Below are positions 51,836 through 60,414 of a stretch of 64,000 nt of DNA, piece after piece. The notes beneath the pieces are model-generated. The model was not told the DNA's origin and did not search any database. It saw only the letters and a program-made list of their open reading frames with translations. The stretch covers positions 62,001-126,000 of the forward strand of contig NZ_CP155079.2 in assembly GCF_039634365.2 (NCBI RefSeq), written 5' to 3'. How positions within the stretch are numbered: the stretch's first letter is position 1; the number at the start of each line of letters is the position of its first letter. This DNA is from Mucilaginibacter sp. PAMB04168. Lineage in GTDB: Bacteria; Bacteroidota; Bacteroidia; Sphingobacteriales; Sphingobacteriaceae. The position numbers and the translations under genes were made by a program.

Positions 51836-52318
51836 AAATGGAACTGTATGCAGCTAAATATAACATAAAGCCACCGCACAGAAAGTAATGTATCAGATAC
51901 TTTTTTTAATTGAGTATTAAACCTTATACAGAGAACTGGCTCTAAAAAGTGCTTTTGAATAATGTGAGCCTTTGGGCCTATGCAAACAGCCTTAAAAACA
52001 AAATGCAGCTTGTAACAAAAACAAGCGGCCTTACGTCTGGTGTTCATATTGTATTTAAGCACTCAACCTAAACATACTAAAATTGTCACTTTATCTAAAC
52101 CCTATATCACCTGTTAAGGCGCCGGCTAACACCGGCGCTCCAACAACCAGCATGCTGCCTCCCTGGATTATTTAAAATCTGCTGGTAATTTAAAGCTACC
52201 GACTTTGCATTTACTTGAGGTGTTGCTTATGCATAGCCATGAATGTGTATTGCCCTTTTAATGTCAAAGCCAACTTCATCAAAAAAATAAAAACCTTAAA
52301 ACCACACAATTAGTCACA
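51836..52318. other. 483-base gap with one GC-rich hairpin
   Basis: Divergent intergenic region. I see a perfect hairpin at 52119-52138 (GCGCCGG, 6-base loop, CCGGCGC) with no T run, and a TATATTTA sequence about 20 bases before the S9 gene that is one base off a -7 box. No credible gene. Confidence 0.5.
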
Positions 52319-53119
52319 ATGAAATCATTCACAATTTTCCATCGTTTCTTAACGCTTACACTGGCTTCGGCTGCTTTATTTACCACTTCATGTAAAAAAG
52401 ATCCGGTGCAAAAGCCAGATGAACCTAATTCTAAACTTGTTAAATTAGAGCAATCGGCCAGTAATTATACCACGTTTGAGTACAATGCAAACGGCTCGCT
52501 CAATAGAATGAAAGCGGTAGAAGGCGGCATAGCCAAAGAAATCAGTTTGACCTATGCAAATAACAGGATAGCAAGCGCCGCATCGGCCAATAATGCCATG
52601 AAGTTTAATTACAATGCCGCCAACCAGCTTGATAAGGTGGATTTGCACGATGGTTCGCTGCAAACGCCGGCTGCCGGCCACATGGTGTTTGCCTATCAAA
52701 ACAATGTTTTAAACAGCATAATCACTACTGCTTATTTTCCGGGTAATGCCGAACCCTTGCCCATTGTAAAACTGGCGTATGAATATTATGCCAACGGCGA
52801 TATAAAAGTGCAGAAAGAATACATGTTTAATGTTATAACCGAAGAATTTGAGTTAGCAGAAATGCATACTTATGAGTATGATACTAAAACTAATCCGTTA
52901 GCAGCACTGGGCGAAATATACCAGGTATCGTTCGAAATACCATCTAAACACAACCCGGTGAAAGATACTCATACCGATAAAGAAGGAAATTTAGTTCAAA
53001 CCACTACTTACATCTATACCTACAATAGCAATGGATACCCTGTACAAGCTGAAAAGAAAACTACAGCACCCGGCCAGGCTAACCCGACTGTTAGCCTCCT
53101 TAAATACACATACCAATAA
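52319..53119 (+). CDS. Lipoprotein with RHS/YD-like strand repeats
   Basis: 266 residues. The signal peptide ends in the lipobox FTTSC, then a linker (KKDPVQKPDEPN). The rest is built from short beta-strand repeats of the type FEYNANGSLNRMKAVEGG, YANNRIASAASANN, FNYNAANQLDKVDLHDG and YEYDTKTN, resembling YD-like repeats. Likely anchored in the outer membrane. Its binding partner is unknown. A bidirectional terminator follows. Confidence 0.82.
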   Translation: MKSFTIFHRFLTLTLASAALFTTSCKKDPVQKPDEPNSKLVKLEQSASNYTTFEYNANGSLNRMKAVEGGIAKEISLTYANNRIASAASANNAMKFNYNAANQLDKVDLHDGSLQTPAAGHMVFAYQNNVLNSIITTAYFPGNAEPLPIVKLAYEYYANGDIKVQKEYMFNVITEEFELAEMHTYEYDTKTNPLAALGEIYQVSFEIPSKHNPVKDTHTDKEGNLVQTTTYIYTYNSNGYPVQAEKKTTAPGQANPTVSLLKYTYQ

Positions 53120-53163
53120 AATTTGCTACTACATATTGGTAGCAAGCTAAATTTATTATATTA

Positions 53164-53211
53164 AAAACACAAAAGCCGCTTCTTGCTTAAAAGACGCGGC
53201 TTTTGTGTTTT
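53164..53211. terminator. Bidirectional terminator between the lipoprotein gene and der
   Basis: Sixteen-base perfect arms (AAAACACAAAAGCCGC and its complement) with a 16-base loop, flanked by A and T runs. Confidence 0.85.
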
Positions 53212-53254
53212 ATGAAAGTATCCTAACAGCAGATTATTTCTAATCTGCCATTGC

Positions 53255-54556
53255 TTATTTCTGTCTGAAAAATATTTGTACGGGTACGCCGCCAAAGTCG
53301 AAGTTTTCGCGCAGCTTGTTTTCAATAAAGCGGCGGTAAGGCTCTTTAATGTACTGCGGTAAATTACAAAAGAACGCAAACATAGGCGACGTGCCATTTA
53401 TCTGCGTAGCATACTTTATTTTTACGTGCTTGCCTTTGATAGATGGTGGCGGGTAGCTTTCAATAATAGGTAGCATCACATCATTCAGTTTTGAGGTAGG
53501 AACTTTTTTGCTACGGTTATTATAAACCTCCTGGGCAGTTTCAAGTACTTTTAGTAAGCGCTGCTTTTCTAATACGGAGGTGAAAACAATAGGCACATCT
53601 GTAAAAGGCGCAATTTTTTCTTGTATTTGCTCTTCAAAAACTTTAACGGTTTTGTTGTTCTTTTCAATCAAATCCCATTTGTTTACCACTATTACGAGGC
53701 CTTTCTTGTTTTTCTCTGCAAGGTGAAAAATGTTGATATCCTGTGATTCTAGCCCCTCTACCGCATCTACCATCAGTATAACTACATCTGCCTCTTCCAA
53801 CGCTTTTATGGTACGCATCACCGAGTAAAACTCAATGTTCTCCCTTACTTTGGTTTTTTTGCGCAGTCCGGCGGTGTCAATCAGCATAAACTCGTGACCA
53901 TAGCGGTTGTAGTGAATGTGAATAGAATCGCGCGTGGTACCTGCAATAGGCGTAACAATATTACGCTCCTGACCAATTAAGGCATTAATGATAGAAGATT
54001 TACCTACGTTAGGACGACCTACAATGGCGTATTTGGGTAAGGTGTTTTCTTCTACCGGTTCTTCATCAAAGGTTTTAATAACCTCATCCAGCAGTTCACC
54101 AGTGCCAGATCCGGTCATGGATGAAATGTTGTAAATCTCACCCAAACCTAAAGCGTAAAACTCAGTGGCATCGCTTTGCTGCGAATTATTGTCTACCTTA
54201 TTTACTACCACAAAAACAGGCTTTTTACCTTTGCGTAGTATAGATGCAATTTCATCGTCTAAATCGGTTATGCCGGTGGTTACATCAACCACAAATAAAA
54301 TGGACGTGGCTTCTTCAATGGCAATAACAACCTGCTCACGTATGGCAGCTTCAAAAACGTCTTCAGAATTGGCCACGTAGCCGCCTGTATCAATTACGTT
54401 AAACGTGCGACCCACCCACTCGGCAATACCGTAATGGCGGTCGCGCGTAACGCCGCTAAAGTCATCTACAATGGCTTTGCGGCTTTCAGTTAATCTATTA
54501 TATAAAGTGGATTTGCCTACATTAGGGCGGCCCACAATAGCTACTATATTACTCAT
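53255..54556 (-). CDS. der: Ribosome-assembly GTPase Der (EngA)
   Basis: 433 residues with two G domains: [14 protein letters not shown] at 9 and [14 protein letters not shown] near 184, each with DTxG (DTGGY, DTAGL) and NKxD (NKVD, NKWD), and a C-terminal KH-like domain (about 355-433). It binds the 50S subunit during assembly. It lies downstream of era on the same strand, with a hairpin-rich gap between them. Confidence 0.97.
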   Translation of the reverse strand: MSNIVAIVGRPNVGKSTLYNRLTESRKAIVDDFSGVTRDRHYGIAEWVGRTFNVIDTGGYVANSEDVFEAAIREQVVIAIEEATSILFVVDVTTGITDLDDEIASILRKGKKPVFVVVNKVDNNSQQSDATEFYALGLGEIYNISSMTGSGTGELLDEVIKTFDEEPVEENTLPKYAIVGRPNVGKSSIINALIGQERNIVTPIAGTTRDSIHIHYNRYGHEFMLIDTAGLRKKTKVRENIEFYSVMRTIKALEEADVVILMVDAVEGLESQDINIFHLAEKNKKGLVIVVNKWDLIEKNNKTVKVFEEQIQEKIAPFTDVPIVFTSVLEKQRLLKVLETAQEVYNNRSKKVPTSKLNDVMLPIIESYPPPSIKGKHVKIKYATQINGTSPMFAFFCNLPQYIKEPYRRFIENKLRENFDFGGVPVQIFFRQK

Positions 54557-54643
54557 ATGTATGTTAAGATATGAGATGTGAGCTATGAGATGAAGAGGAA
54601 CATACTATAACGTTCCAGTCTCGTATCACACAGCATACATCTA
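54557..54643. repeat. ATGAG-rich imperfect inverted repeat
   Basis: The gap between era and der contains GATATGAGATGTGAGCTATG and, further on, a complementary GTCTCGTATCACACAGCATAC, able to form a long imperfect hairpin around GAACATACTATAACGTTC. Related ATGAG/GAATGAG tracts occur near 9945, 10105 and 36350. Confidence 0.55.
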
Positions 54644-54647
54644 AATT

Positions 54648-55526
54648 TTAGTCTTCGTACCCAAATTGCTTCAGATAATTTTTCTTGCTGCGCCAATCGC
54701 TAATAACCTTTACAAACGTTTGCAGAAAAACTTTACGTTGAAAAAAGTCTTCCATACTACGGCGTGCATAAGTGCCAACAATTTTAAGCATTTCGCCGTT
54801 TTTACCAATCAGGATATTTTTTTGCGAGTCGCGCTCTACAATAATTTCAGCACTGATTTTGTATAACGTATCGCTTTCTTCAAACGCAGTGATGATTACC
54901 TCGGTACTATAGGGTATTTCCTTTTTATACTGTTTAAACACTTGCTCCCGTATCATTTCGGCAGCAAAGAAGCGGTCATTACGGTCGGTCAAAAAATCCT
55001 TCTCATAATAGGGCGGATGCTCAGGCAAGTTTTCTACTACAAAATCCATAACGCCGCGTATGTTATGGTCCATTAGCGCCGATATGGCAAAGATGGCTTT
55101 AGGGTTCAGTTTTTCCTGCCAGTAATCAACCTTGGCTTTTACCGTTTCGGCATCACTTTTATCAATTTTGTTAATAAGCACTACTACCGGTGCCTGCGAG
55201 TTTTGCAATTTCTCTAACACGTCACCTTCGTCATGTGCTTCGTTAATGTCAGTTACGAACAGTATCAGGTCAGCATCTACAATAGAGCCGGATACCTGGT
55301 GCATCATGCTTTCTTGCAATAAATAATGCGGCTTGATAACGCCCGGAGTATCCGAAAAAACGATTTGGTAATTGTCGGCATTAACAATACCCATAATGCG
55401 GTGACGTGTAGTTTGTGCTTTAGGTGTGATGATAGACATCTTTTCGCCTACAAACGCATTCATCAGGGTGGATTTACCTGCGTTAGGCTTACCAATAATG
55501 CTCACAAATCCGGCCCGGTGACTCAT
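54648..55526 (-). CDS. era: Ribosome-assembly GTPase Era
   Basis: 292 residues from the ATG at 55526. The N-terminal G domain has GKPNAGKSTLMNAFVG, DTPGVI and NKID motifs; the C-terminal type 2 KH domain is read in ERDSQKNILIGKNGEMLKIVGTYARRSME. It binds 16S rRNA in 30S maturation. The first 12 codons of the longer ORF (from 55562) are rejected as they would overlap the tRNA promoter. Confidence 0.97.
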   Translation of the reverse strand: MSHRAGFVSIIGKPNAGKSTLMNAFVGEKMSIITPKAQTTRHRIMGIVNADNYQIVFSDTPGVIKPHYLLQESMMHQVSGSIVDADLILFVTDINEAHDEGDVLEKLQNSQAPVVVLINKIDKSDAETVKAKVDYWQEKLNPKAIFAISALMDHNIRGVMDFVVENLPEHPPYYEKDFLTDRNDRFFAAEMIREQVFKQYKKEIPYSTEVIITAFEESDTLYKISAEIIVERDSQKNILIGKNGEMLKIVGTYARRSMEDFFQRKVFLQTFVKVISDWRSKKNYLKQFGYED

Positions 55527-55550
55527 ATAGAAAAAATATTTAAAATAAAA

Positions 55551-55582
55551 TTTGGAGTACAAAGAAACGAATTATATCTTTG
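55551..55582 (+). promoter_or_regulatory. Promoter of tRNA-fMet
   Basis: TTTG (55551-55554), 20 bases, TATCTTTG (55575-55582); the tRNA begins 26 bases further on. Confidence 0.65.
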
Positions 55583-55607
55583 CAGTCCAATAAAAAAACA
55601 AACATAG

Positions 55608-55680
<73 letters not shown>

Positions 55681-55691
55681 CCCAAATAAGT

Positions 55692-55726
55692 AAAAAGCCT
55701 CTTAGAGAAATCTGAGAGGCTTTTTT
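55692..55726 (+). terminator. Terminator of tRNA-fMet
   Basis: AAGCCTCT-T-AGA pairs with TCT-G-AGAGGCTT around GAAA, followed by six Ts. The following 200 bases (55727-55927) show no gene and no obvious attachment-site repeat of the tRNA end. Confidence 0.8.
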
Positions 55727-55927
55727 GTTTTGGAAACATATTGAATTTGGTGCGCTATTCGGTACACCGACAGAATTAGTTAATTGTTGTCATTCTTACT
55801 GTAAGTTAGCATTTGAAAAGCCAGCAGGCAGTTCGATCCACGATGAAATGGTTTGCTTATGGTTATATTAGTATACTTAAGTGTCTAATGCAGAAAACTG
55901 CTATATTGCATTCCTAATCCTTATCAC

Positions 55928-57027
55928 ATGAAAAAAATTCTACTGTGCCTGTACGCTATGATAGCTGCACTTCCCTCATTCGCGCAATGGGCAAATTCCG
56001 GAAACATAATTTATAATACTAACGCCGGTGGCGTGGGCGTGGGAACAACAAATCCCCTAGCTGGCTTGCATGTCTTTGGAGGTGGTCAGACCTTTATGGT
56101 TGGTGACCTCCAAAATTCAGTGATGCCAGCTTTCACTATTCATGGTGGACATGCCACAGGTTATGCTTACTGCAAGCTGGAGGTGCCGCAGCGCCGAAAC
56201 TTGTAATTGACAAATATGGTACTGTGGACGGAAATCTCGACGAATTGATGATTTATTCGGTAAGATCCATGTTCAGCGGTAGCCTGGGATTAGGGACAAA
56301 GAATCCACAATCTAAACTTCACTTGGTTTCAGGAAGCTCTTCAGTTAATCCTACAAATGCTTTTAGCGGCGACTTGATCATTCAAGGAAACTCGGGCGGG
56401 AGAAGTTTTAATTCCGGTGCCTCAATTGAATTCGTTATTCCGGCCAATGCTGACGGAGAAACCCCTTGGGGACAAGCACGAATTATCACTGTTGCGGGAA
56501 ATGGAAACAGCGGCGATGCAACTGGAAAGCTAATTCTTGGTACCCGAAGAATGTTCAATAAAGGGACAGGCACTGGTCAAGATTGGAACTACGGCGACGA
56601 TTTGGTTGTTGATGGTTCAGGTAACGTCGGCGTCGGTACGACAATTCCAGATGCCAAACTCGCCGTCAAGGGGAGGATCCATGCAGAGGAGGTGAAGATC
56701 GATCTTTCCGTTCCAGCGCCGGATTATGTATTCGAAAAAAAGTATGCATTGTTGTCCCTGTCAGCGCTGGATAAATTCCTGAAATCAAATAAACACCTGC
56801 CCGGAGTTCCTGCAGCTAAGGTTATGGAAAGAGAAGGGTTTGATCTGGGCGTTATGAATATGAAACTTCTTCAAAAAGTGGAAGAACTGACCCTTTACCT
56901 TATCGAGAAGGACCGGCAATTGCAATCCGAGCAGAATACGAACCGGTTGCAAAAGCGCCAGATCCGTTCCCTAGCCGCAAGATTGCAAAACCTAGACTCC
57001 AAAATAAATAAACATTCTAAAAGGTAA
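55928..57027 (+). pseudogene. Secreted surface protein with S74-fibre-like C-terminal region, frameshifted
   Basis: Two ORFs (55928-56206 and 56224-57027) are one gene split near 56170. Inserting a single C after TAC at 56170 restores ...GYAYLQAGGAAAPKLVIDKYG... across both frames, giving about 367 residues. The signal peptide is ILLCLYAMIAALPSFAQ. The repeat pattern GVGVGTTNPLAGLHV / SLGLGTKNPQSKLHLVSG / NVGVGTTIPDAKLAVKG is the fibre-like repeat. The C-terminus has PDYVFEKKYALLSLSALDKFL..KHLPGVPAA and an end coiled coil, as in Bacteroidota surface and tail-fibre-like proteins. Confidence 0.7.
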
Positions 57028-57031
57028 TAAT

Positions 57032-57916
57032 ATGCGTTTAAAACTATCGATTTTATGTCTGTTGATGTTGCCATTTATTGCCGAAGCGCAATACGGCAAG
57101 CAGGTGATCAGTGGTCCAAGCGACCCTGTCTATGTTTATCTGGGGACTTTGCCTCAAAGTGACGCTAATAACTATTCTAAAATTAAGGTAGACATTTTTG
57201 GAGGTGCTTGGGAATCATTTGCATCAGGTGAAACAACCTTCTTCATCGCTAATCGTAATGAGCTAATCATTAAGCAAGTCACCCAAGGCAGTATGAATGC
57301 TGGACGTTATAGCTTAAAAGGGTATACAAATGCAAACAATGGCATGGATTTCTATTTGCAAACCAACAGTTGGACGGCAATTGCAGTTAAGTCCTGCGTT
57401 ATCGGCAACAACCCAACGCAATTGGTTGAAAATACGGTATCAGCTAATCTACCATCAGGACTGACAGAAATTACGCCGCTGAATATCCAGCCTGTTTTTA
57501 TTACCGATCATGATGGCAACATCGGTATCAATACGGCTACCCCTGACAATCAGTTTAAACTTTCTGTTAATGGCAAGCTACGTGCAAAGGAAATCAAAGT
57601 AGAGACGGGATGGGCAGATTACGTATTTCTACCGGGATATCGCCTGAGGTCACTCCAGGAAGTGGGAGATCATATCAAGGCCAATGGGCACCTGCCAGAG
57701 GTGCCTTCTGCTGCAGAGGTTGCTAAGAATGGGATACAAGTCGGAGAAACCAACGCCTTGCTGCTTAAAAAGATCGAAGAGCTTACTTTATACCTGATCG
57801 ACCAGAATAAGCAACTCCTCGAACAGAAAGCCCGCAGTATCCGCCAGGAAAAAGCCCTAAAGCGGCAGCAAGCCGAATTAAGTGATCTGCGAAAAAAGTT
57901 ATCATGCAAAACATAA
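57032..57916 (+). CDS. Secreted surface protein with S74-fibre-like C-terminal region
   Basis: 294 residues, a relative of the preceding gene. A signal peptide (LSILCLLMLPFIAEAQ) is followed by a beta-rich domain (about 20-160), one GNIGINTATPDNQFKLSVNGKLRAKEIKV repeat and the shared C-terminal module WADYVFLPGYRLRSLQEVGDHIKANGHLPEVPSAAEV...KIEELTLYLI with a coiled-coil tail. It may be exported by, or displayed with, the secretion-like machine encoded next; this is inference from position. Stop to next start is 107 bases. Confidence 0.85.
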   Translation: MRLKLSILCLLMLPFIAEAQYGKQVISGPSDPVYVYLGTLPQSDANNYSKIKVDIFGGAWESFASGETTFFIANRNELIIKQVTQGSMNAGRYSLKGYTNANNGMDFYLQTNSWTAIAVKSCVIGNNPTQLVENTVSANLPSGLTEITPLNIQPVFITDHDGNIGINTATPDNQFKLSVNGKLRAKEIKVETGWADYVFLPGYRLRSLQEVGDHIKANGHLPEVPSAAEVAKNGIQVGETNALLLKKIEELTLYLIDQNKQLLEQKARSIRQEKALKRQQAELSDLRKKLSCKT

Positions 57917-58023
57917 ATTAAATGGTAGATAAAAGGCAGTGAAAATCGCCATAAATGTGTGTGTAAATTTTACTTGACGGCATTGTAAATTAATCTTAAG
58001 TTAGAGAATTGCTTTATCACATA

Positions 58024-58449
58024 ATGAAACCTAAAGAACCGCTACTCCAAAAACGCCTGGACGCGTATACACTCACTGAAATTCTCGTGGTGCTAGTGAT
58101 CATCGGGATCATTGTCCTGATCGCTTTACCTAACCTGCTACCGCTGATCACTAAGGCGAAAAGTACGGAAGCCAAACTCCAATTGGAGCACGTGCATACG
58201 ATGGAGAAAAATCATTTCTATGAATTTTCCAAGTACAGTACAGATCTGACTGAGATTGGCTTTATCCAGGAGAAGCTGACGACAGAGGCAAAGGATGGCC
58301 GGGCCAACTACCGCATCGAAATTACCAGCGCTACCAATACCGGCTTTACCGCCAAAGCGTCTGCAGTAGTGGATTTCAACGGCAACGGTACGTTTAACGT
58401 ATGGGAAATCAATCAGAATAAAACACTCAGGGAAGTTACACCGGATTAA
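58024..58449 (+). CDS. Type II pseudopilin / type IV prepilin-like protein
   Basis: 141 residues from the ATG at 58024. A 14-residue basic leader (MKPKEPLLQKRLDA) is followed by Y-T-L-T-E and a hydrophobic helix, the prepilin pattern with Glu5. The residue before the cut is Ala instead of the usual Gly. The C-terminal domain (VDFNGNGTFNVWEINQNKTLREVTPD) is GspG-like in size. It should form the pseudopilus of the system encoded downstream. A TTG at 58009 is an unlikely extension. Confidence 0.88.
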   Translation: MKPKEPLLQKRLDAYTLTEILVVLVIIGIIVLIALPNLLPLITKAKSTEAKLQLEHVHTMEKNHFYEFSKYSTDLTEIGFIQEKLTTEAKDGRANYRIEITSATNTGFTAKASAVVDFNGNGTFNVWEINQNKTLREVTPD

Positions 58450-58450
58450 T

Positions 58451-58978
58451 TTGTTGCTAGTTCAATTATTCACGCTGTCGGTGTTGCTGGTGATCGGGTG
58501 GGAGGATCTGCGCAGCCGTTCGGTGCACTGGTTCTGGTTTCCGGTACTGGCCGTTGCCTTCATGGCTATCCGCTTGATACAGGGAGATACTTGGCCGGCC
58601 ATCGGGCTGTCGGGGGCCCTTTCCATCAGCTTTCTGCTTATTCAATTGCTGCTGGTTTCCTTGTACTTTTCGCTCAAAGCCCGGCAATGGGTGAATATCA
58701 CAGCAGGGTTGCTGGGCTGGGGTGACGTGCTGCTTTTGTTCTGCCTGGCACTCTATCTCCCGCTTTTGAATTTCATCGCTTTTTATGTAGCCAGCCTGGT
58801 GCTGATATTATTAGGCTGGATCGTATGGCGGCGCAGACCGGCTGGCGAGAAAACGATTCCCCTGGCAGGATTACAAGCACTGCTGTTTGCAGCCGTTTTG
58901 ATTACCGGCGGGCTTTACCCGGACTTTGCCCTCACCAATGAAACTGTTTTACTGAGCTGGATGACCACATGGATGTAA
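58451..58978 (+). CDS. A24-family prepilin peptidase (short form)
   Basis: 175 residues, TTG start, only 1 base after the pilin stop. About six TM helices. The two catalytic aspartates are in LVIGWEDLRSRSVHW and GLLGWGDVLLLF (GxGD motif). The N-terminal cysteine-rich methylase domain of PilD/GspO is absent, so the size and layout are those of CpaA/TadV-like A24 enzymes. It should cleave the upstream pseudopilin; N-methylation may not occur. Confidence 0.85.
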   Translation: MLLVQLFTLSVLLVIGWEDLRSRSVHWFWFPVLAVAFMAIRLIQGDTWPAIGLSGALSISFLLIQLLLVSLYFSLKARQWVNITAGLLGWGDVLLLFCLALYLPLLNFIAFYVASLVLILLGWIVWRRRPAGEKTIPLAGLQALLFAAVLITGGLYPDFALTNETVLLSWMTTWM

Positions 58979-60402
58979 CCGAAGATATTCTTTTATCACC
59001 TGACCAGGTACACTTGCTAACCAAGGAGCAAGCCTGGCATTATCGTATATTGCCGCTGGGGCAGGTGGGTAACCGGTTACGCCTGTATTATGACCAATCC
59101 GTTTCGCCAGCGCAGCTTGCCGAGGAGATGGAGATCCTGACCGGCTACGAAATTGTGCTGGAGCCTTTGCCGTCAACTCAGATTGCGCGCCTGTTGTCCA
59201 AATATTATATCAAGGACAACGCCGTTCAGGGCAACGTGCAGTTGCAGGGCGCTACTAATGCTGATGATTTTTTACAACGTTTAATCGCTGAGGCGAAAGG
59301 CCTGCACAGCAGTGATATTCATATCGAAAGCTATGAGCATAAATGCAGGGTACGCATTCGCATTGATGGTATGATGGTGGAGCGCTACCTGTTGAAGCGG
59401 GAAGATTACCCGGCGCTCATTAATAAAATCAAGATCTTATCGAATCTAGATATAGCCGAAAAGCGCCTGCCCCAGGATGGCCGGATCAACTTCAAGGTTC
59501 AGGAACAACAGTTTGATATCCGGGTTTCGGTGCTGCCTACACTGCATGGCGAAAAAGTTGTGCTTCGCTTGCTAAATAACGACGCGACGGACATTGACCT
59601 GTATAAATTAGGTTTTTCTGAGTTCGACCTGAATAATTATCTGCAGGGCGTCAGGCGGCCGAACGGCATCCTGCTGATCAGCGGACCTACCGGCTCCGGG
59701 AAAACAACCACACTGTATGCAACGCTCAAGCTGCTTAACAAAGAGACCCGGAATATATTGACCATTGAAGACCCGGTGGAATACACGCTGGAAGGTATTA
59801 ACCAGGTGCAGCTCAAAGAATCCATTGGCTTAGGTTTTGCCTCGGCCATGCGGACGTTTCTGCGGCAGGACCCAGATGTGATTATGGTAGGGGAAATTCG
59901 GGATCCGGAAACAGCTAATATGGCTATACGAGCGGCCCTGACCGGGCACCTGGTGCTATCGACCATCCATACGAATTCCGCCTGGGGTACGGTATCGCGT
60001 TTAATGGATATGGGCATTCCGCCATTTCTGGTGGCCAGTACGCTCAATACCACCGCCGCACAGCGGCTGGTTCGTTTACTTTGTCCGCATTGTAAGCAAA
60101 GCGCAGCGTTTGAGAGCAAGTTATACCCGCGGCAATTTAAGCCATTCGGGACAGTCGAGATGCATTATACACCGGAAGGCTGTGAACAGTGCTACTATAC
60201 CGGGTATAAGGGGCGCAAAGCTGTTTATGAAGTTATTCCGCTGGATCAGGAACTAGCACTGGAAATTAAGAGCGGAAACATGTATATTCAAAGCCATTTG
60301 CAGGAGCGCGGCGTGCGAACGCTTGCGGAGAATGCCTTTGCCCTGTTCAGCGAAGGGCTCACCTCACTGGAAGAAATTTATCCCTTATTATTGAACTATT
60401 GA
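58969..60402 (+). CDS. GspE/PilB-type assembly ATPase
   Basis: 477 residues. The N-terminal GspE_N-like domain (residues 1-85) includes VHLLTKEQAWHYRILPLGQVGNRLRLYY. The ATPase core has Walker A LLISGPTGSGKTTTLYA (about 236-250), the Asp box TIEDPVEY, Walker B DPDVIMVGEIRDPETA and the His box GHLVLSTIHTN. A zinc motif CPHCK...CEQCYYTGYKGR is present near the C-terminus. It powers pseudopilus assembly at the inner membrane. It overlaps the peptidase gene by 10 bases. Confidence 0.95.
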   Translation: MDVTEDILLSPDQVHLLTKEQAWHYRILPLGQVGNRLRLYYDQSVSPAQLAEEMEILTGYEIVLEPLPSTQIARLLSKYYIKDNAVQGNVQLQGATNADDFLQRLIAEAKGLHSSDIHIESYEHKCRVRIRIDGMMVERYLLKREDYPALINKIKILSNLDIAEKRLPQDGRINFKVQEQQFDIRVSVLPTLHGEKVVLRLLNNDATDIDLYKLGFSEFDLNNYLQGVRRPNGILLISGPTGSGKTTTLYATLKLLNKETRNILTIEDPVEYTLEGINQVQLKESIGLGFASAMRTFLRQDPDVIMVGEIRDPETANMAIRAALTGHLVLSTIHTNSAWGTVSRLMDMGIPPFLVASTLNTTAAQRLVRLLCPHCKQSAAFESKLYPRQFKPFGTVEMHYTPEGCEQCYYTGYKGRKAVYEVIPLDQELALEIKSGNMYIQSHLQERGVRTLAENAFALFSEGLTSLEEIYPLLLNY

Positions 60403-60414
60403 CCTAAGCCCACT

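Noticed and set aside
51832..52062. 76-residue minus-strand ORF before the S9 peptidase
   Set aside because: Overlaps the peptidase start and has no coding signature.
55727..55927. Integration site with repeat of the tRNA-fMet 3' end
   Set aside because: No copy of the tRNA end and no integrase are visible in the window; the island idea rests only on codon use and gene content.
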